NCBI GenBank assembly: GCA_013286165.1
Contig: JABDGF010000015.1
Coordinates: forward strand, 1 to 41,943
Length of the DNA: 41,943 nt
Source: Acidobacteriota bacterium
Lineage (GTDB): Bacteria > Acidobacteriota > Terriglobia > Acidiferrales > UBA7541
Direction: 5' to 3'
Part shown: positions 28,014 to 35,719 of the stretch, piece after piece
Layout: every line of letters starts with the position of its first letter
Position numbering within the stretch: position 1 is the first letter of the stretch
The notes under the pieces: model-generated
What the model saw: the letters and a program-made list of their open reading frames with translations, nothing else
What the model was told of the DNA's origin: nothing
Database searches by the model: none
Program-made: the position numbers and the translations under genes

Positions 28014-28049
28014 TTGCATCTCACGCACACTTCGTCCACAATCAAACTA
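28014..28049 (+). promoter_or_regulatory. Promoter of the ArsR-type gene, probably leaderless
   Basis: TTGCAT (28014-28019), 17-nt spacer, CACAAT (28037-28042), then six bases before the ATG at 28049. Transcription would start at or within one base of the ATG, and there is no Shine-Dalgarno. Each box matches 4/6 of the sigma-70 consensus. Confidence 0.5.
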
Positions 28050-28756
28050 TGAATGTAAGAAAGGAAGCCGAGGTGGAAGTCTCCGAAATCGCCGCCGCGA
28101 TCGGTGAGCCCGCTCGCGCGCGCATTCTTTATTGCCTTTCCGACGGCCGCGCTCGCACCAGCACGGAACTCGCAATCGTCGCAGGCGTTTCACCCTCAAC
28201 TGCCAGCGTTCACCTCAATACGTTAAAGTCCCGCCGCTTGGTGAAAGTCTTCGCGCAAGGCAAGCACCGCTACTACAGCCTGGATGGAGAAGACGTCGCC
28301 GCCGCACTCGAATCGCTCAGCGTCCTCGCCGGAGGCTCCCGGGCTGGCTTTGTGCCGAATACGCCGCACGAACTTCGCGCCGCGCGTATGTGCTACGACC
28401 ACATCGCGGGCACGCTCGGCGTCGCGCTGCACGATCGCATGAAGTCGCTCCGCTGGCTCGTGGCCGATGAAGAATCGGGCGATACTGCGTATAGGCTGTC
28501 GCCCTCAGGTGAAAAAGCGCTCGGCGCACTTGGCCTCGACGTTCAATCAGCCTCGAATTCTCGTCGCCGCTTTGCGTACGCGTGCGTGGATTGGAGCGAG
28601 CGCCGTCCGCACCTCGGCGGCGCGATTGGCGCCGCTCTGCTTCATGCGGCACTCAAAAAGCGTTGGGTCGTGCAGAATCCCTACAGCCGCGCCCTCGAAG
28701 TCACGCGCTCCGGCCGCCGCGAATTCAACGCCCGCTTCGGCCTCGCCGCCTACTAA
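28049..28756 (+). CDS. ArsR-family winged-helix regulator with C-terminal extension
   Basis: A 235-residue protein. Residues about 8-80 are a winged helix: VSEIAAAIGEPARARILYCL, TSTELAIVAGVSPSTASVHL (recognition helix) and VFAQGKHRYYSLDGEDVAAAL. The remaining 150 residues are an extension (ARMCYDHIAGTLGVALHDRM, YRLSPSGEKAL, RFAYACVDWSERRPHLGGAI) found in larger ArsR-type proteins that respond to organic ligands rather than metals; no ArsR metal-Cys pair is seen in the DNA-binding part. The ATG at 28049 is chosen over the upstream frame start at 27956 by promoter position. It is divergent from the NIPSNAP operon and probably controls it. Confidence 0.88.
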   Translation: MNVRKEAEVEVSEIAAAIGEPARARILYCLSDGRARTSTELAIVAGVSPSTASVHLNTLKSRRLVKVFAQGKHRYYSLDGEDVAAALESLSVLAGGSRAGFVPNTPHELRAARMCYDHIAGTLGVALHDRMKSLRWLVADEESGDTAYRLSPSGEKALGALGLDVQSASNSRRRFAYACVDWSERRPHLGGAIGAALLHAALKKRWVVQNPYSRALEVTRSGRREFNARFGLAAY

Positions 28757-28790
28757 CGCAGCGCCGCCACCCACACCACCCGCTTCGTTC

Positions 28791-28809
28791 CTTTCAAATT
28801 ATTTGAAAG
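28791..28809. promoter_or_regulatory. 19-bp perfect palindrome, candidate operator
   Basis: CTTTCAAATTATTTGAAAG is two 9-bp arms around a single T. It is strikingly AT-rich for this window, lies 34 bp after the ArsR-type gene and 117 bp before the next start, and has no T-run that would make it a terminator. It suits a homodimeric DNA-binding protein. Confidence 0.65.
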
Positions 28810-28855
28810 ATACAGTCCGTCCAGCCCGCTCCGAAGCTTCATAAACCGAATCATT

Positions 28856-28885
28856 TTGCTTTTCCCCACATGCGCACGCTATACG
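28856..28885 (+). promoter_or_regulatory. Possible promoter of the DUF805-like/SRPBCC gene
   Basis: TTGCTT (28856-28861), 18-nt spacer, TATACG (28880-28885), 41 nt before the ATG at 28927. The -35 match is weak. The palindrome at 28791 lies about 50 bp upstream of it. Confidence 0.35.
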
Positions 28886-28926
28886 TGGAGCTGTGCAAAT
28901 CACCGACCGCCGCTGCGAGGAAATCG

Positions 28927-30318
28927 ATGACAGGAAAAGTTCTCCTCAGCCTCTTTGGGCGCCCCGACCTTCCGCTGAGCCGCGCGCCCTACGCCGCCAT
29001 TGGACTGACGCTCGCGATCGTGAAGTACGCGGGAGATGTCCTATTGATTTGGTATGCAACCGGCGTTCGCTGGACTCCGTTCGACTATCTCGATCCGTTC
29101 AAACTGCCGCTTCTACATCGCGTCGAAAACGCTCAGTTCGGAATTACGCTGATTCTTATGCTTTGGATGGTTCCATTTCTCTGGATCGGCGTCGTGTACA
29201 CCATGAGGCGTGCACTTGATGCCGGCTGGTCTCCTTGGTGGGCGCTGGCATTTTTTGTTCCGTATCTCAACTACGGCCTGATTTTCACGCTTTGCATCTG
29301 GCCCTCGTCCGATAAATACGCTGTCGGCGAGCGCGGTCGGACTCCGGTACACGGAAGCCCTGCGAACAGCGTCGCACTCGGAATCGCGGCCGGCGTCGTG
29401 TTTGCGCTGGCAATGATCGGAGTCGCCGTGGTGCTAAAAGGAGCATATGCGTTCGGACTTTTCCTCGGCACGCCGTTGGGAATGGGCATCCTTGCCGGCT
29501 ACTTCATGTCGCGCGACTACGATCCGTCTAACATGGATTTTTTCTTCGTTTCGCTCGCCGCGAACGGTGTCGCGGCGATGGTCCTTCTCGCCGTCGCGTT
29601 CGAAGGCGCGATCTGCATCGCGATGGCGTTCCCCATCTCACTCCTGATGACGTATGGGGGCGCTTACGTCGGCTGTGAGATCGCCATCGGCGGACGCGCG
29701 ATTCGCAGACCCGCCGCGTCGGCAATGCTGCTGATTCCGCTGCTCACTTTATTTGAGCCCGCGCATATCGGCGCGCGCCAGCTTCACGTGGTGAATTCGT
29801 CGATCGAAATTAATGCTTCGCCCGCCGCGATTTGGCCTCACCTGATCGAGTTTCAACCGATCGCGCCGCCGCAGGAATTCATGTTTCGCATCGGAATTGC
29901 TTATCCGACGCGGTCGCACACCGATGGCGCCGGCATTGGCGCTACGCGCTACTGCGAATTTTCTACTGGCGCCGTGGTCGAACGCGTCACAACGTGGGAT
30001 CCCGGCAAACGCCTCTCGTTCGACGTGGAGAGCCAACCCGCGCCGATGGTCGAACTGACGCCGTACAAGGACGTCGAGCCTCCGCACCTGCACGGATACG
30101 TCCGCTCCAAGCAGGGCGAATTCCGCCTGGTCGCATTGCCCGGCGGCCGCACGCGCCTGGAAGGAACCAGTTCCTATGAGCTCGACATCGAGCCGGAAAC
30201 GTACTGGAGCTTATGGACCAGCGCGTCGGTCCACGCGATTCACATGCGCGTGTTCGAGCACATAAAGCACGAAGTGGAGTTCCATGCCGCGCAGACGAGC
30301 ACAGCGCCCTTACAGTGA
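28927..30318 (+). CDS. DUF805-like membrane domain fused to SRPBCC (START-like) domain
   Basis: A 463-residue protein from the ATG at 28927, with GAGG 6 nt upstream. The first 130 residues have three helices and the DUF805-like segment MRRALDAGWSPWWALAFF then VPYLNYGLI. Further helices lie at about 150-175, 180-195, 205-235 and 240-265. From about 295 a soluble SRPBCC/polyketide-cyclase-like domain begins (HVVNSSIEINASPAAIWPHL, ATRYCEFSTGAVVERVTTWDPG, GEFRLVALPGGRTRLEGTSSYELDI), built to hold a hydrophobic ligand. A membrane anchor joined to a lipid-binding cup suggests lipid or signal handling at the membrane. Probably monocistronic, with 187 bp to the next gene. Confidence 0.8.
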   Translation: MTGKVLLSLFGRPDLPLSRAPYAAIGLTLAIVKYAGDVLLIWYATGVRWTPFDYLDPFKLPLLHRVENAQFGITLILMLWMVPFLWIGVVYTMRRALDAGWSPWWALAFFVPYLNYGLIFTLCIWPSSDKYAVGERGRTPVHGSPANSVALGIAAGVVFALAMIGVAVVLKGAYAFGLFLGTPLGMGILAGYFMSRDYDPSNMDFFFVSLAANGVAAMVLLAVAFEGAICIAMAFPISLLMTYGGAYVGCEIAIGGRAIRRPAASAMLLIPLLTLFEPAHIGARQLHVVNSSIEINASPAAIWPHLIEFQPIAPPQEFMFRIGIAYPTRSHTDGAGIGATRYCEFSTGAVVERVTTWDPGKRLSFDVESQPAPMVELTPYKDVEPPHLHGYVRSKQGEFRLVALPGGRTRLEGTSSYELDIEPETYWSLWTSASVHAIHMRVFEHIKHEVEFHAAQTSTAPLQ

Positions 30319-30505
30319 TACGGACGTTCCGCGAGACGAAAGCCGTTTTGGCGTTCGCGGTGTCTAAGCACCTGTAGCGGCCCCATTTTGAGCCGTCCTA
30401 TTGACGCAATCGTAACACCTGTACTACGTACCGAATCGATTCTGGTCCGAGCTGTGTTCTGATGCGAATTGCGCGGCCGCGCGTTTCGGCGGAGCGCATG
30501 TCCAA

Positions 30506-31369
30506 ATGACTAAAAGCGCCATCCTCGCTTTGCTCGCTGCTTCGGTTGTCGGTCTGGGTGTCTTCCACTACAAGCTGAAGCCTCAGCCCGACATGAAGGA
30601 AATTCAGAATCTGGCCAACTATGCAAATGCGCAAACGTCGTGGCGCGGCCAGATCGCTCCCAATTTCGAAGCGCTCACCACGCGTGGCAACCGCTTCAAA
30701 CTCGCCGACTCGATGGGCAAGAAAGTTGTCGTCATCAATTTCTTCGCCACTTGGTGCGGTCCATGCCGCCAGGAAATGCCGGAGCTCAATCGCTACTACA
30801 ACGAGCACAAAAACGAGAATTTCGAATTCATCGCCATTGATTCGGAAGAGCACCAGGACAAAGTCGAGTCCTACATCGACGACTTGAAGCTCGATTTTCC
30901 CGTGGCCATCGACGAAGGACCCATCCAAAAGCAGTACGGCGTGGTTGCGTTTCCCACCACCGTCCTGATCGGCGTGGATGGCCGCGTTCAGTTTTACGAA
31001 TCCGGCGCCATCGGTAACGCCGACGTGATTTTCGATAGCCTGCTCGCGGCGAATCGCAAATTGCTGAGCAACGGAAAGACCATCGCGCCCTCAGACTACG
31101 CTCGCGAATCCGCCGCGCATCCCCAACTCCCTCAACAGAATTTAAATCAAGAAGCCGCTGAGACATCGGTGCCGCAACTCGACGAGCGTGGAAAACGCAT
31201 CGCCGCGAAAATGGATTGCACGTGCGGCTGCGACAAGAAAGTTGCCGTCTGCACCTGCAACGCTTCGAAGAAAATCAAAGCCGCGCTCGCGAAAGACGAT
31301 TTCAAGGACGCGAAAGACGACGCCATCATCCGTTCTCTCAATCAACAGTTCTGCCCGGGGGAAATGTGA
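30506..31369 (+). CDS. TlpA-type thioredoxin fused to a CcmH-like Cys-rich domain
   Basis: A 287-residue protein with an N-terminal membrane anchor (about 5-20), so the rest should be periplasmic. Residues about 48-185 are a TlpA/ResA thioredoxin fold with WCGPC (Cys84, Cys87), the cis-proline loop VAFPTT (Pro150) and NFFATW before the active site. After a linker, residues 236-287 carry six cysteines (238, 240, 242, 249, 251, 283) in CTCGC...CTC plus helices (KIKAALAK, DDAIIRSLNQQFC), which recall the CxCGC-type CcmH/NrfF modules of cytochrome c maturation. Its stop TGA overlaps the GTG start of the next gene as ATGTGA, so translation is coupled to the ABC ATPase. Likely role: reducing disulfides or handling thiols in the periplasm with the transporter. 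Confidence 0.87.
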   Translation: MTKSAILALLAASVVGLGVFHYKLKPQPDMKEIQNLANYANAQTSWRGQIAPNFEALTTRGNRFKLADSMGKKVVVINFFATWCGPCRQEMPELNRYYNEHKNENFEFIAIDSEEHQDKVESYIDDLKLDFPVAIDEGPIQKQYGVVAFPTTVLIGVDGRVQFYESGAIGNADVIFDSLLAANRKLLSNGKTIAPSDYARESAAHPQLPQQNLNQEAAETSVPQLDERGKRIAAKMDCTCGCDKKVAVCTCNASKKIKAALAKDDFKDAKDDAIIRSLNQQFCPGEM

Positions 31370-32274
31370 TCGTCGCCGAAAATCTTCGCGTTGAATTCCG
31401 ACGGCGCCTGTTCGCCCCAAAGCTTCAGGCTCTGATTGGCCTGAATCTCGACGTTCGCGACGGAGACTTTTTCGCGCTCGTCGGGCAGAACGGCGCCGGC
31501 AAATCCACCGCGATGTACTGCATGCTCGGTCTGCTCGCGCCCACATCCGGCAAGATCGAAGTGATGGGCCGCACGCCCGACCTCGGCGCTCCCGCAAACG
31601 AACAAGTTGCCTATTTGCCCGAAGAGCCGCACTACCACCTGTATCTCACGGTAGAAGAAGCGACGCGCTACTACAGCACGCTCTACGGCCGTCGCGTACC
31701 CGAATCGACGATCAGCGATGTGCTCGACCGGCTTGGCCTCGGCCCGTTCCGTTCGCTGCGGCTTTCGAAGTGTTCAAAAGGCATGAAACAGAAAGTCGGC
31801 ATCGCGCAGTGCCTGATTCACGAAACACGTCTGCTGTTTCTCGATGAGCCTACGCGAGGACTCGACCCGCTGGTTGTCCGCGAGTTCCGCGAAGCGCTCC
31901 GCGAAATTCACAAGCGCGGTACCACCGTCGTGATGAACTCGCACGTACTCTCGGAAATCGAAATGCTCGCCAATCGCGTGGCCATCATCGACGCCGGCCG
32001 CGTCGTGTTACAGGACGATCTGCAAAACCTGCTCACGCTCGACAAGGAATCCTACGGCGTCACGTTCACGCCCGTTGGCGATGTGCCGTCGTTCATCACC
32101 TCCGTCGAGCGCGTCGGCGATCTCGTGCGCGGTTCAGTTCCGAAGGAACGTCTCTACGATTTCATGGAATATTCGCGCACCGCGGGCGCCACCGTGCAGG
32201 AATGCTCGCTGAAAAGATCGTCGCTCGAAGATTCGTTTTTCAAGGTCGTCAACGAGGGGAGGGCCACGGCATGA
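31366..32274 (+). CDS. ABC transporter ATP-binding protein
   Basis: A 302-residue ATPase starting at a GTG (31366) that overlaps the previous stop by 4 nt. Walker A GQNGAGKST (40-48), signature SKCSKGMKQK (134-143, an unusual form of LSGGQ), Walker B LLFLDEP (156-162), D-loop GLD and switch His193 are all present. The Q-loop position reads YLPEEPHYH rather than having Gln. The C-terminal 90 residues (EEYSRTAGATVQ-like end region) are the regulatory tail usual in ABC-2 exporters. With the permease that overlaps its stop by 4 nt it should form a homodimer-based exporter. Being 302 residues, it is longer than CcmA-type ATPases. Confidence 0.93.
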   Translation: MIVAENLRVEFRRRLFAPKLQALIGLNLDVRDGDFFALVGQNGAGKSTAMYCMLGLLAPTSGKIEVMGRTPDLGAPANEQVAYLPEEPHYHLYLTVEEATRYYSTLYGRRVPESTISDVLDRLGLGPFRSLRLSKCSKGMKQKVGIAQCLIHETRLLFLDEPTRGLDPLVVREFREALREIHKRGTTVVMNSHVLSEIEMLANRVAIIDAGRVVLQDDLQNLLTLDKESYGVTFTPVGDVPSFITSVERVGDLVRGSVPKERLYDFMEYSRTAGATVQECSLKRSSLEDSFFKVVNEGRATA

Positions 32275-33158
32275 GCGCCGCTTCTACTGCGCTTCCGAAT
32301 CGCGGATTGATTCCGGTGCAGACGCCGGCCGCCGCAGTCCCGCCCGCTAACGCGTTTTTCGTGATCCTGCGCGCGAATTTCGTTGCGGACGTGAAATTTC
32401 TGCGCCGCAGCCGCCTGATCATGGCCTTCGTTTTGGTTTTTCTGGTAATCACCGTGCTTTCGCTGCTCCCATCCGCCTTTGGCCAATCGGAATTCAAGAG
32501 TTTCGGCACGATGGAGCAAATCTACGGGGAACTCCGGCTGTTCCTCGCAATTCTCGCCGGCGGCATGGGGCTATTCCTCGTTTCGTTTCACCAGCGCGAT
32601 CGCAGCCTCAAAATGGTTTTCACCAAGCCCTGCACGCCTGCAAACTGGCTGCTCGCTGCGATGCTTTCCGCAAGTTTCGTTTCATTCGTCCTGAACGTGG
32701 TGATCTGCGCCGTGATGGTGGGCCTTTCGTACGGTTGGCACCTCGCCGTTCGTCCAGGCCTTATGTTCCTGGCGTGCGAATCAGTGATCGTGGATATCAT
32801 CGTGATTTCCACGATGACGCTGCTCGCCTCGCTGGTTCATCCCGCGGTGGCGGCGACCGTCGCGATCCTATTCAACGGCAATTTGTTTTACAGCTTTCTT
32901 CAGTGGTCGCTGCAGACCATCGCGGAAGGGAACAAGACGCTGAAGATGCGCGCGCTCGAACATTTTTTTCACGCGCTCTACATGATCATTCCGATGTATA
33001 GCCCGTTTGGAAAGCACATCGATTCGGTCGATGGAAGTTACCGCGTCGAGCATGGCCAGTGGAAATATTTGGCGTTCTCGCTCGGATACGCGCTCACGTT
33101 CGCGCTGGTGGCCTATCTGGTCGCGCTGCTCTCGTTGCGCCGCAAGCGTCACATCTAG
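32271..33158 (+). CDS. ABC-2-type transporter permease
   Basis: A 295-residue protein from the ATG at 32271, which overlaps the ATPase stop as ATGA and has GGGGAGGG upstream. After a Pro/Ala-rich N-terminal tail of about 35 residues there are six hydrophobic helices: about 52-74, 98-116, 135-165, 172-195, 200-222 and 265-287. ILRANFVADVKFLRRSRLIMA and SFHQRDRSLKMVFTKPCTPANWLLA fit the ABC-2 permease layout. The exported substrate is unknown. Transcription ends against the convergent Kelch gene only 5 bp away, with no visible terminator. Confidence 0.88.
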   Translation: MSAASTALPNRGLIPVQTPAAAVPPANAFFVILRANFVADVKFLRRSRLIMAFVLVFLVITVLSLLPSAFGQSEFKSFGTMEQIYGELRLFLAILAGGMGLFLVSFHQRDRSLKMVFTKPCTPANWLLAAMLSASFVSFVLNVVICAVMVGLSYGWHLAVRPGLMFLACESVIVDIIVISTMTLLASLVHPAVAATVAILFNGNLFYSFLQWSLQTIAEGNKTLKMRALEHFFHALYMIIPMYSPFGKHIDSVDGSYRVEHGQWKYLAFSLGYALTFALVAYLVALLSLRRKRHI

Positions 33159-33163
33159 AGCGA

Positions 33164-34339
33164 CTACGGTTTGTAAATCCACGCAGCAGCCGTTGCCTGA
33201 TCGTTGTCCGGGTAACCGCCTGTCAGCAGCACCGAACCATCCGCCAGCCGCGTTTCCTCCATGTAGTGCCTCACGTCCGGCAGTTGATCGCTCACCGCAA
33301 GAAATTTGCCGGAGGCGGGATCGTACACGTCGAGCGTCTTGCTTCCGCCGGCAAAAAGCAGCCGTCCACCCGGCAGCGCCGCCGGCTGATACGGAAGCTT
33401 GAATCGCGCGTCGCTCAGTGAGGCAGCGGCTGTGAAGGTTCCCGACTTCGGATCGTAAATCTCCGCACTTGCCAGTTGGTGCGTCCATCCGCCGTCGATC
33501 GAGCCTCCGGCGATCAGCACTCGCCCATCGGGCAGCACGCCGGAACAGTGTTTAATGCGCGCCGTGAGCATTTGTCCGGTTGTGGTGAAAGTTTTGGTGG
33601 ACGGGTCGTAAATTTCAGCGATGCGCACCGCTCCATCCTTCTCGCTCATCCCGCCTGCGATGAGCACCCGGCCGTCGCTCAGCACCGTCATCGTGTGCGC
33701 GATACGACCGAAATGCATCGGCGCGATCGCTTCAAACGTTCCGTTCGCCGCGTGGTAGAGCTCCGCCGTATCCATTCCGCCCGGCCCATCGTGTTCTTGG
33801 CCGCCGGTAATCAGCACATCGCCGTTTGCGAGCAACGCCACTTCGGCGCGCCCTCGCTTCATCGTCATGTGCCCGGCATTTTCGAATTTCCCCGTAGCCG
33901 GATTGTAGAATTCGGCTAGATCGGTCGTATCACCTTTCACCCAACCGCCAAGCACGAGCACTTTGCCGGATTTCAGTAGAACCGCTGCGTTGCCCACCGT
34001 CGCCACGGCCATCGATCCTGTTGATGCAAATTCTCCGGTCGCTGGATCGTACAATTCCGCCGTGTTGTAGAAGTCCTGATTGCGGCGCATCCCGCCGGCG
34101 ATCAGCACTTTGCCGTTGGGCAGCAGCGTTGCGCTGTGACCCGAGCGCGGTTCGAGCATTGGCAAAGTCGCCCGCAGCGTTCCGAGCGCCGTCGGCGGTC
34201 CCGCCACGCCGCTGCCGACCGACGGCGAATTCACGCCGCTCTCGGCGTGCGCCGCCGTCACAAGATGTCTGTTGTAGGAATCGATTGCGATGAAGAACAA
34301 AGCAGGAGCAACCAGCACCACACCAGCGCGTCGGAGCAT
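33164..34339 (-). CDS. Secreted Kelch-repeat beta-propeller protein
   Basis: A 391-residue protein from the ATG at 34339 (AAGGAG 7 nt upstream; an ATG 18 nt earlier is less favoured). The N-terminus is a signal peptide or anchor (hydrophobic core about 5-20). About six Kelch-type repeats follow, each with a G-KVLIAGG-like strand and a later AELYDPATG or EIYDPSTKTF strand, for example HSATLLPNGKVLIAGG, TVLSDGRVLIAGG and SGVLPDGRVLIAGG. The blades should close into a propeller, probably for protein or sugar binding outside the cell. There is no catalytic motif of the galactose-oxidase type visible. Separately transcribed from the ABC operon, convergent to it. Confidence 0.88.
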   Translation of the reverse strand: MLRRAGVVLVAPALFFIAIDSYNRHLVTAAHAESGVNSPSVGSGVAGPPTALGTLRATLPMLEPRSGHSATLLPNGKVLIAGGMRRNQDFYNTAELYDPATGEFASTGSMAVATVGNAAVLLKSGKVLVLGGWVKGDTTDLAEFYNPATGKFENAGHMTMKRGRAEVALLANGDVLITGGQEHDGPGGMDTAELYHAANGTFEAIAPMHFGRIAHTMTVLSDGRVLIAGGMSEKDGAVRIAEIYDPSTKTFTTTGQMLTARIKHCSGVLPDGRVLIAGGSIDGGWTHQLASAEIYDPKSGTFTAAASLSDARFKLPYQPAALPGGRLLFAGGSKTLDVYDPASGKFLAVSDQLPDVRHYMEETRLADGSVLLTGGYPDNDQATAAAWIYKP

Positions 34340-34544
34340 GAGAGTTCTCCTTGCCAAGTGAGACTCGGCAGCCGCCCCGAAGTTAGCAGCGCCTCACGCT
34401 TTCACTCGTAGATTTTCGCTGAACAGGCTTTCACCGAACTCGCGCCGGTTAGCCGGCATATGTAAATTCGGCCCGCACGTGCCTCTTCGAAAGTTTTGAC
34501 ATCGCGCTCGGGCAACCGAGGCGCATCATAGTGGTTAAAGAGCA

Positions 34545-35660
34545 ATGACGCGCGCAAAGTCAGCGGACGTCTTCATTGTTGGCGGAGGGCCCGCGGGGCT
34601 CGCGGCGGCGATCGCCGCACGCGCGCGCGGATTCGTTGTGATCGTTGCTGATGGCAACGCGCCGCCGATCGAAAAGCCGTGCGGCGAAGGCATGTCGCCC
34701 GAAACTGTCGCCGCGCTCGCCGAACTCGGCGTACGCACCGCGAACGCTGGCGGTGTCCCGTTGAAGGGAATCGCATTCGTTCAGCGCTTAGCGCGCGTCG
34801 AAGGCGCGTTTCCGCAGGGGCCGGGGCTTGGCCTGCGGCGCACCGCGCTCCACGCGCAACTCGTCTCGCGCGCGAAAGAGTGTGGCGTCGAGATGCTCTG
34901 GCGCACTCCTGTCAATACAATTGCGCGCGACGGTGTTCAGCTTATAAGCGGCGACGCGATCCGCGCCAAATGGATTGTCGGCGCCGACGGCCCAAACTCG
35001 CGCGTCCGCCAATGGCTGAAAATTCCCACGCGCGCATTCCGCCAACGCTTCGCCACGCGCCGCCACTTCCAAATCGCGCCGTGGTCCGGCTACGTGGAAG
35101 TGCACTGGGGCAGTCGCGCGCAAGCCTACGTCACGCCCGTTTCCTCCAGTGAAACCAGCGTCGTGATCCTAGCCGCTCGCCGTGAAGACGCTGCGTTTGA
35201 TAGCGCCATAGCAGAATTCCCTGACATCGCATCGCGGATCGCCGGTGCACAACTCGCCAGCCGCGAACGTGGTGCTGTCACGGCTCAGCGCCAACTCGCC
35301 GCAGTCGCCCGCGGCAATGTCGCACTCGTTGGCGACGCTTCCGGCACCGTTGACGCGATTACCGGCGACGGCATCCGCCTCGCGCTACGACACGCGCAAG
35401 CGTTCGCAGACGCCATCGCCAAGAGCGACCTCGCGCTTTACGAGCGCGCTCATCGCAAACTCGCCGCCGGTCCCACGCGCGCCGGTGCGACGCTTCTCCT
35501 GCTCGACCGGCACCCGCGGCTCCGCGAACGCGTGATCAGCGCGCTCGCCGCAAATCCTGAATTGTTTGAAAGTTTTCTCGCCGCTCACGTCGGCCACGGC
35601 AACCACTGCGACCTCTTCGCCACCGGCGCCGAACTGAGCTGGCGTTTGCTCGCCACATAA
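34545..35660 (+). CDS. FAD-dependent oxidoreductase, geranylgeranyl-reductase-like
   Basis: A 371-residue flavoprotein with the dinucleotide-binding GGGPAG (13-18) at the start, KPCGEGMSPETV in the early part, the GADGPNSRVRQ segment and the second FAD motif ALVGDASGTVDAITGDGIRLAL. This is the layout of the geranylgeranyl-reductase/monooxygenase group, which reduces or hydroxylates lipids, quinones or polyketides. No type III polyketide synthase, methyltransferase or isoprenoid gene adjoins it, so its substrate cannot be guessed from the neighbours. It lies divergent from the Kelch gene, and its end faces the histidine kinase gene 59 bp away. Confidence 0.87.
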   Translation: MTRAKSADVFIVGGGPAGLAAAIAARARGFVVIVADGNAPPIEKPCGEGMSPETVAALAELGVRTANAGGVPLKGIAFVQRLARVEGAFPQGPGLGLRRTALHAQLVSRAKECGVEMLWRTPVNTIARDGVQLISGDAIRAKWIVGADGPNSRVRQWLKIPTRAFRQRFATRRHFQIAPWSGYVEVHWGSRAQAYVTPVSSSETSVVILAARREDAAFDSAIAEFPDIASRIAGAQLASRERGAVTAQRQLAAVARGNVALVGDASGTVDAITGDGIRLALRHAQAFADAIAKSDLALYERAHRKLAAGPTRAGATLLLLDRHPRLRERVISALAANPELFESFLAAHVGHGNHCDLFATGAELSWRLLAT

Positions 35661-35719
35661 AGGCAGGAACTCGTGCCACTCGCGCCGATCGCACGACGCG
35701 CCACGAAATCACAACTCCG

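Noticed and set aside
30329-30360. CCGCGA...TCGCGG stem after the SRPBCC fusion gene
   Set aside because: No T-run follows and the inner loop pairs only partly; not enough to call a terminator.
34496-34532. TTGACA before the FAD oxidoreductase gene
   Set aside because: No -10-like sequence at 16-18 nt; the nearest (CATCAT/CATAGT) is more than 20 nt away.
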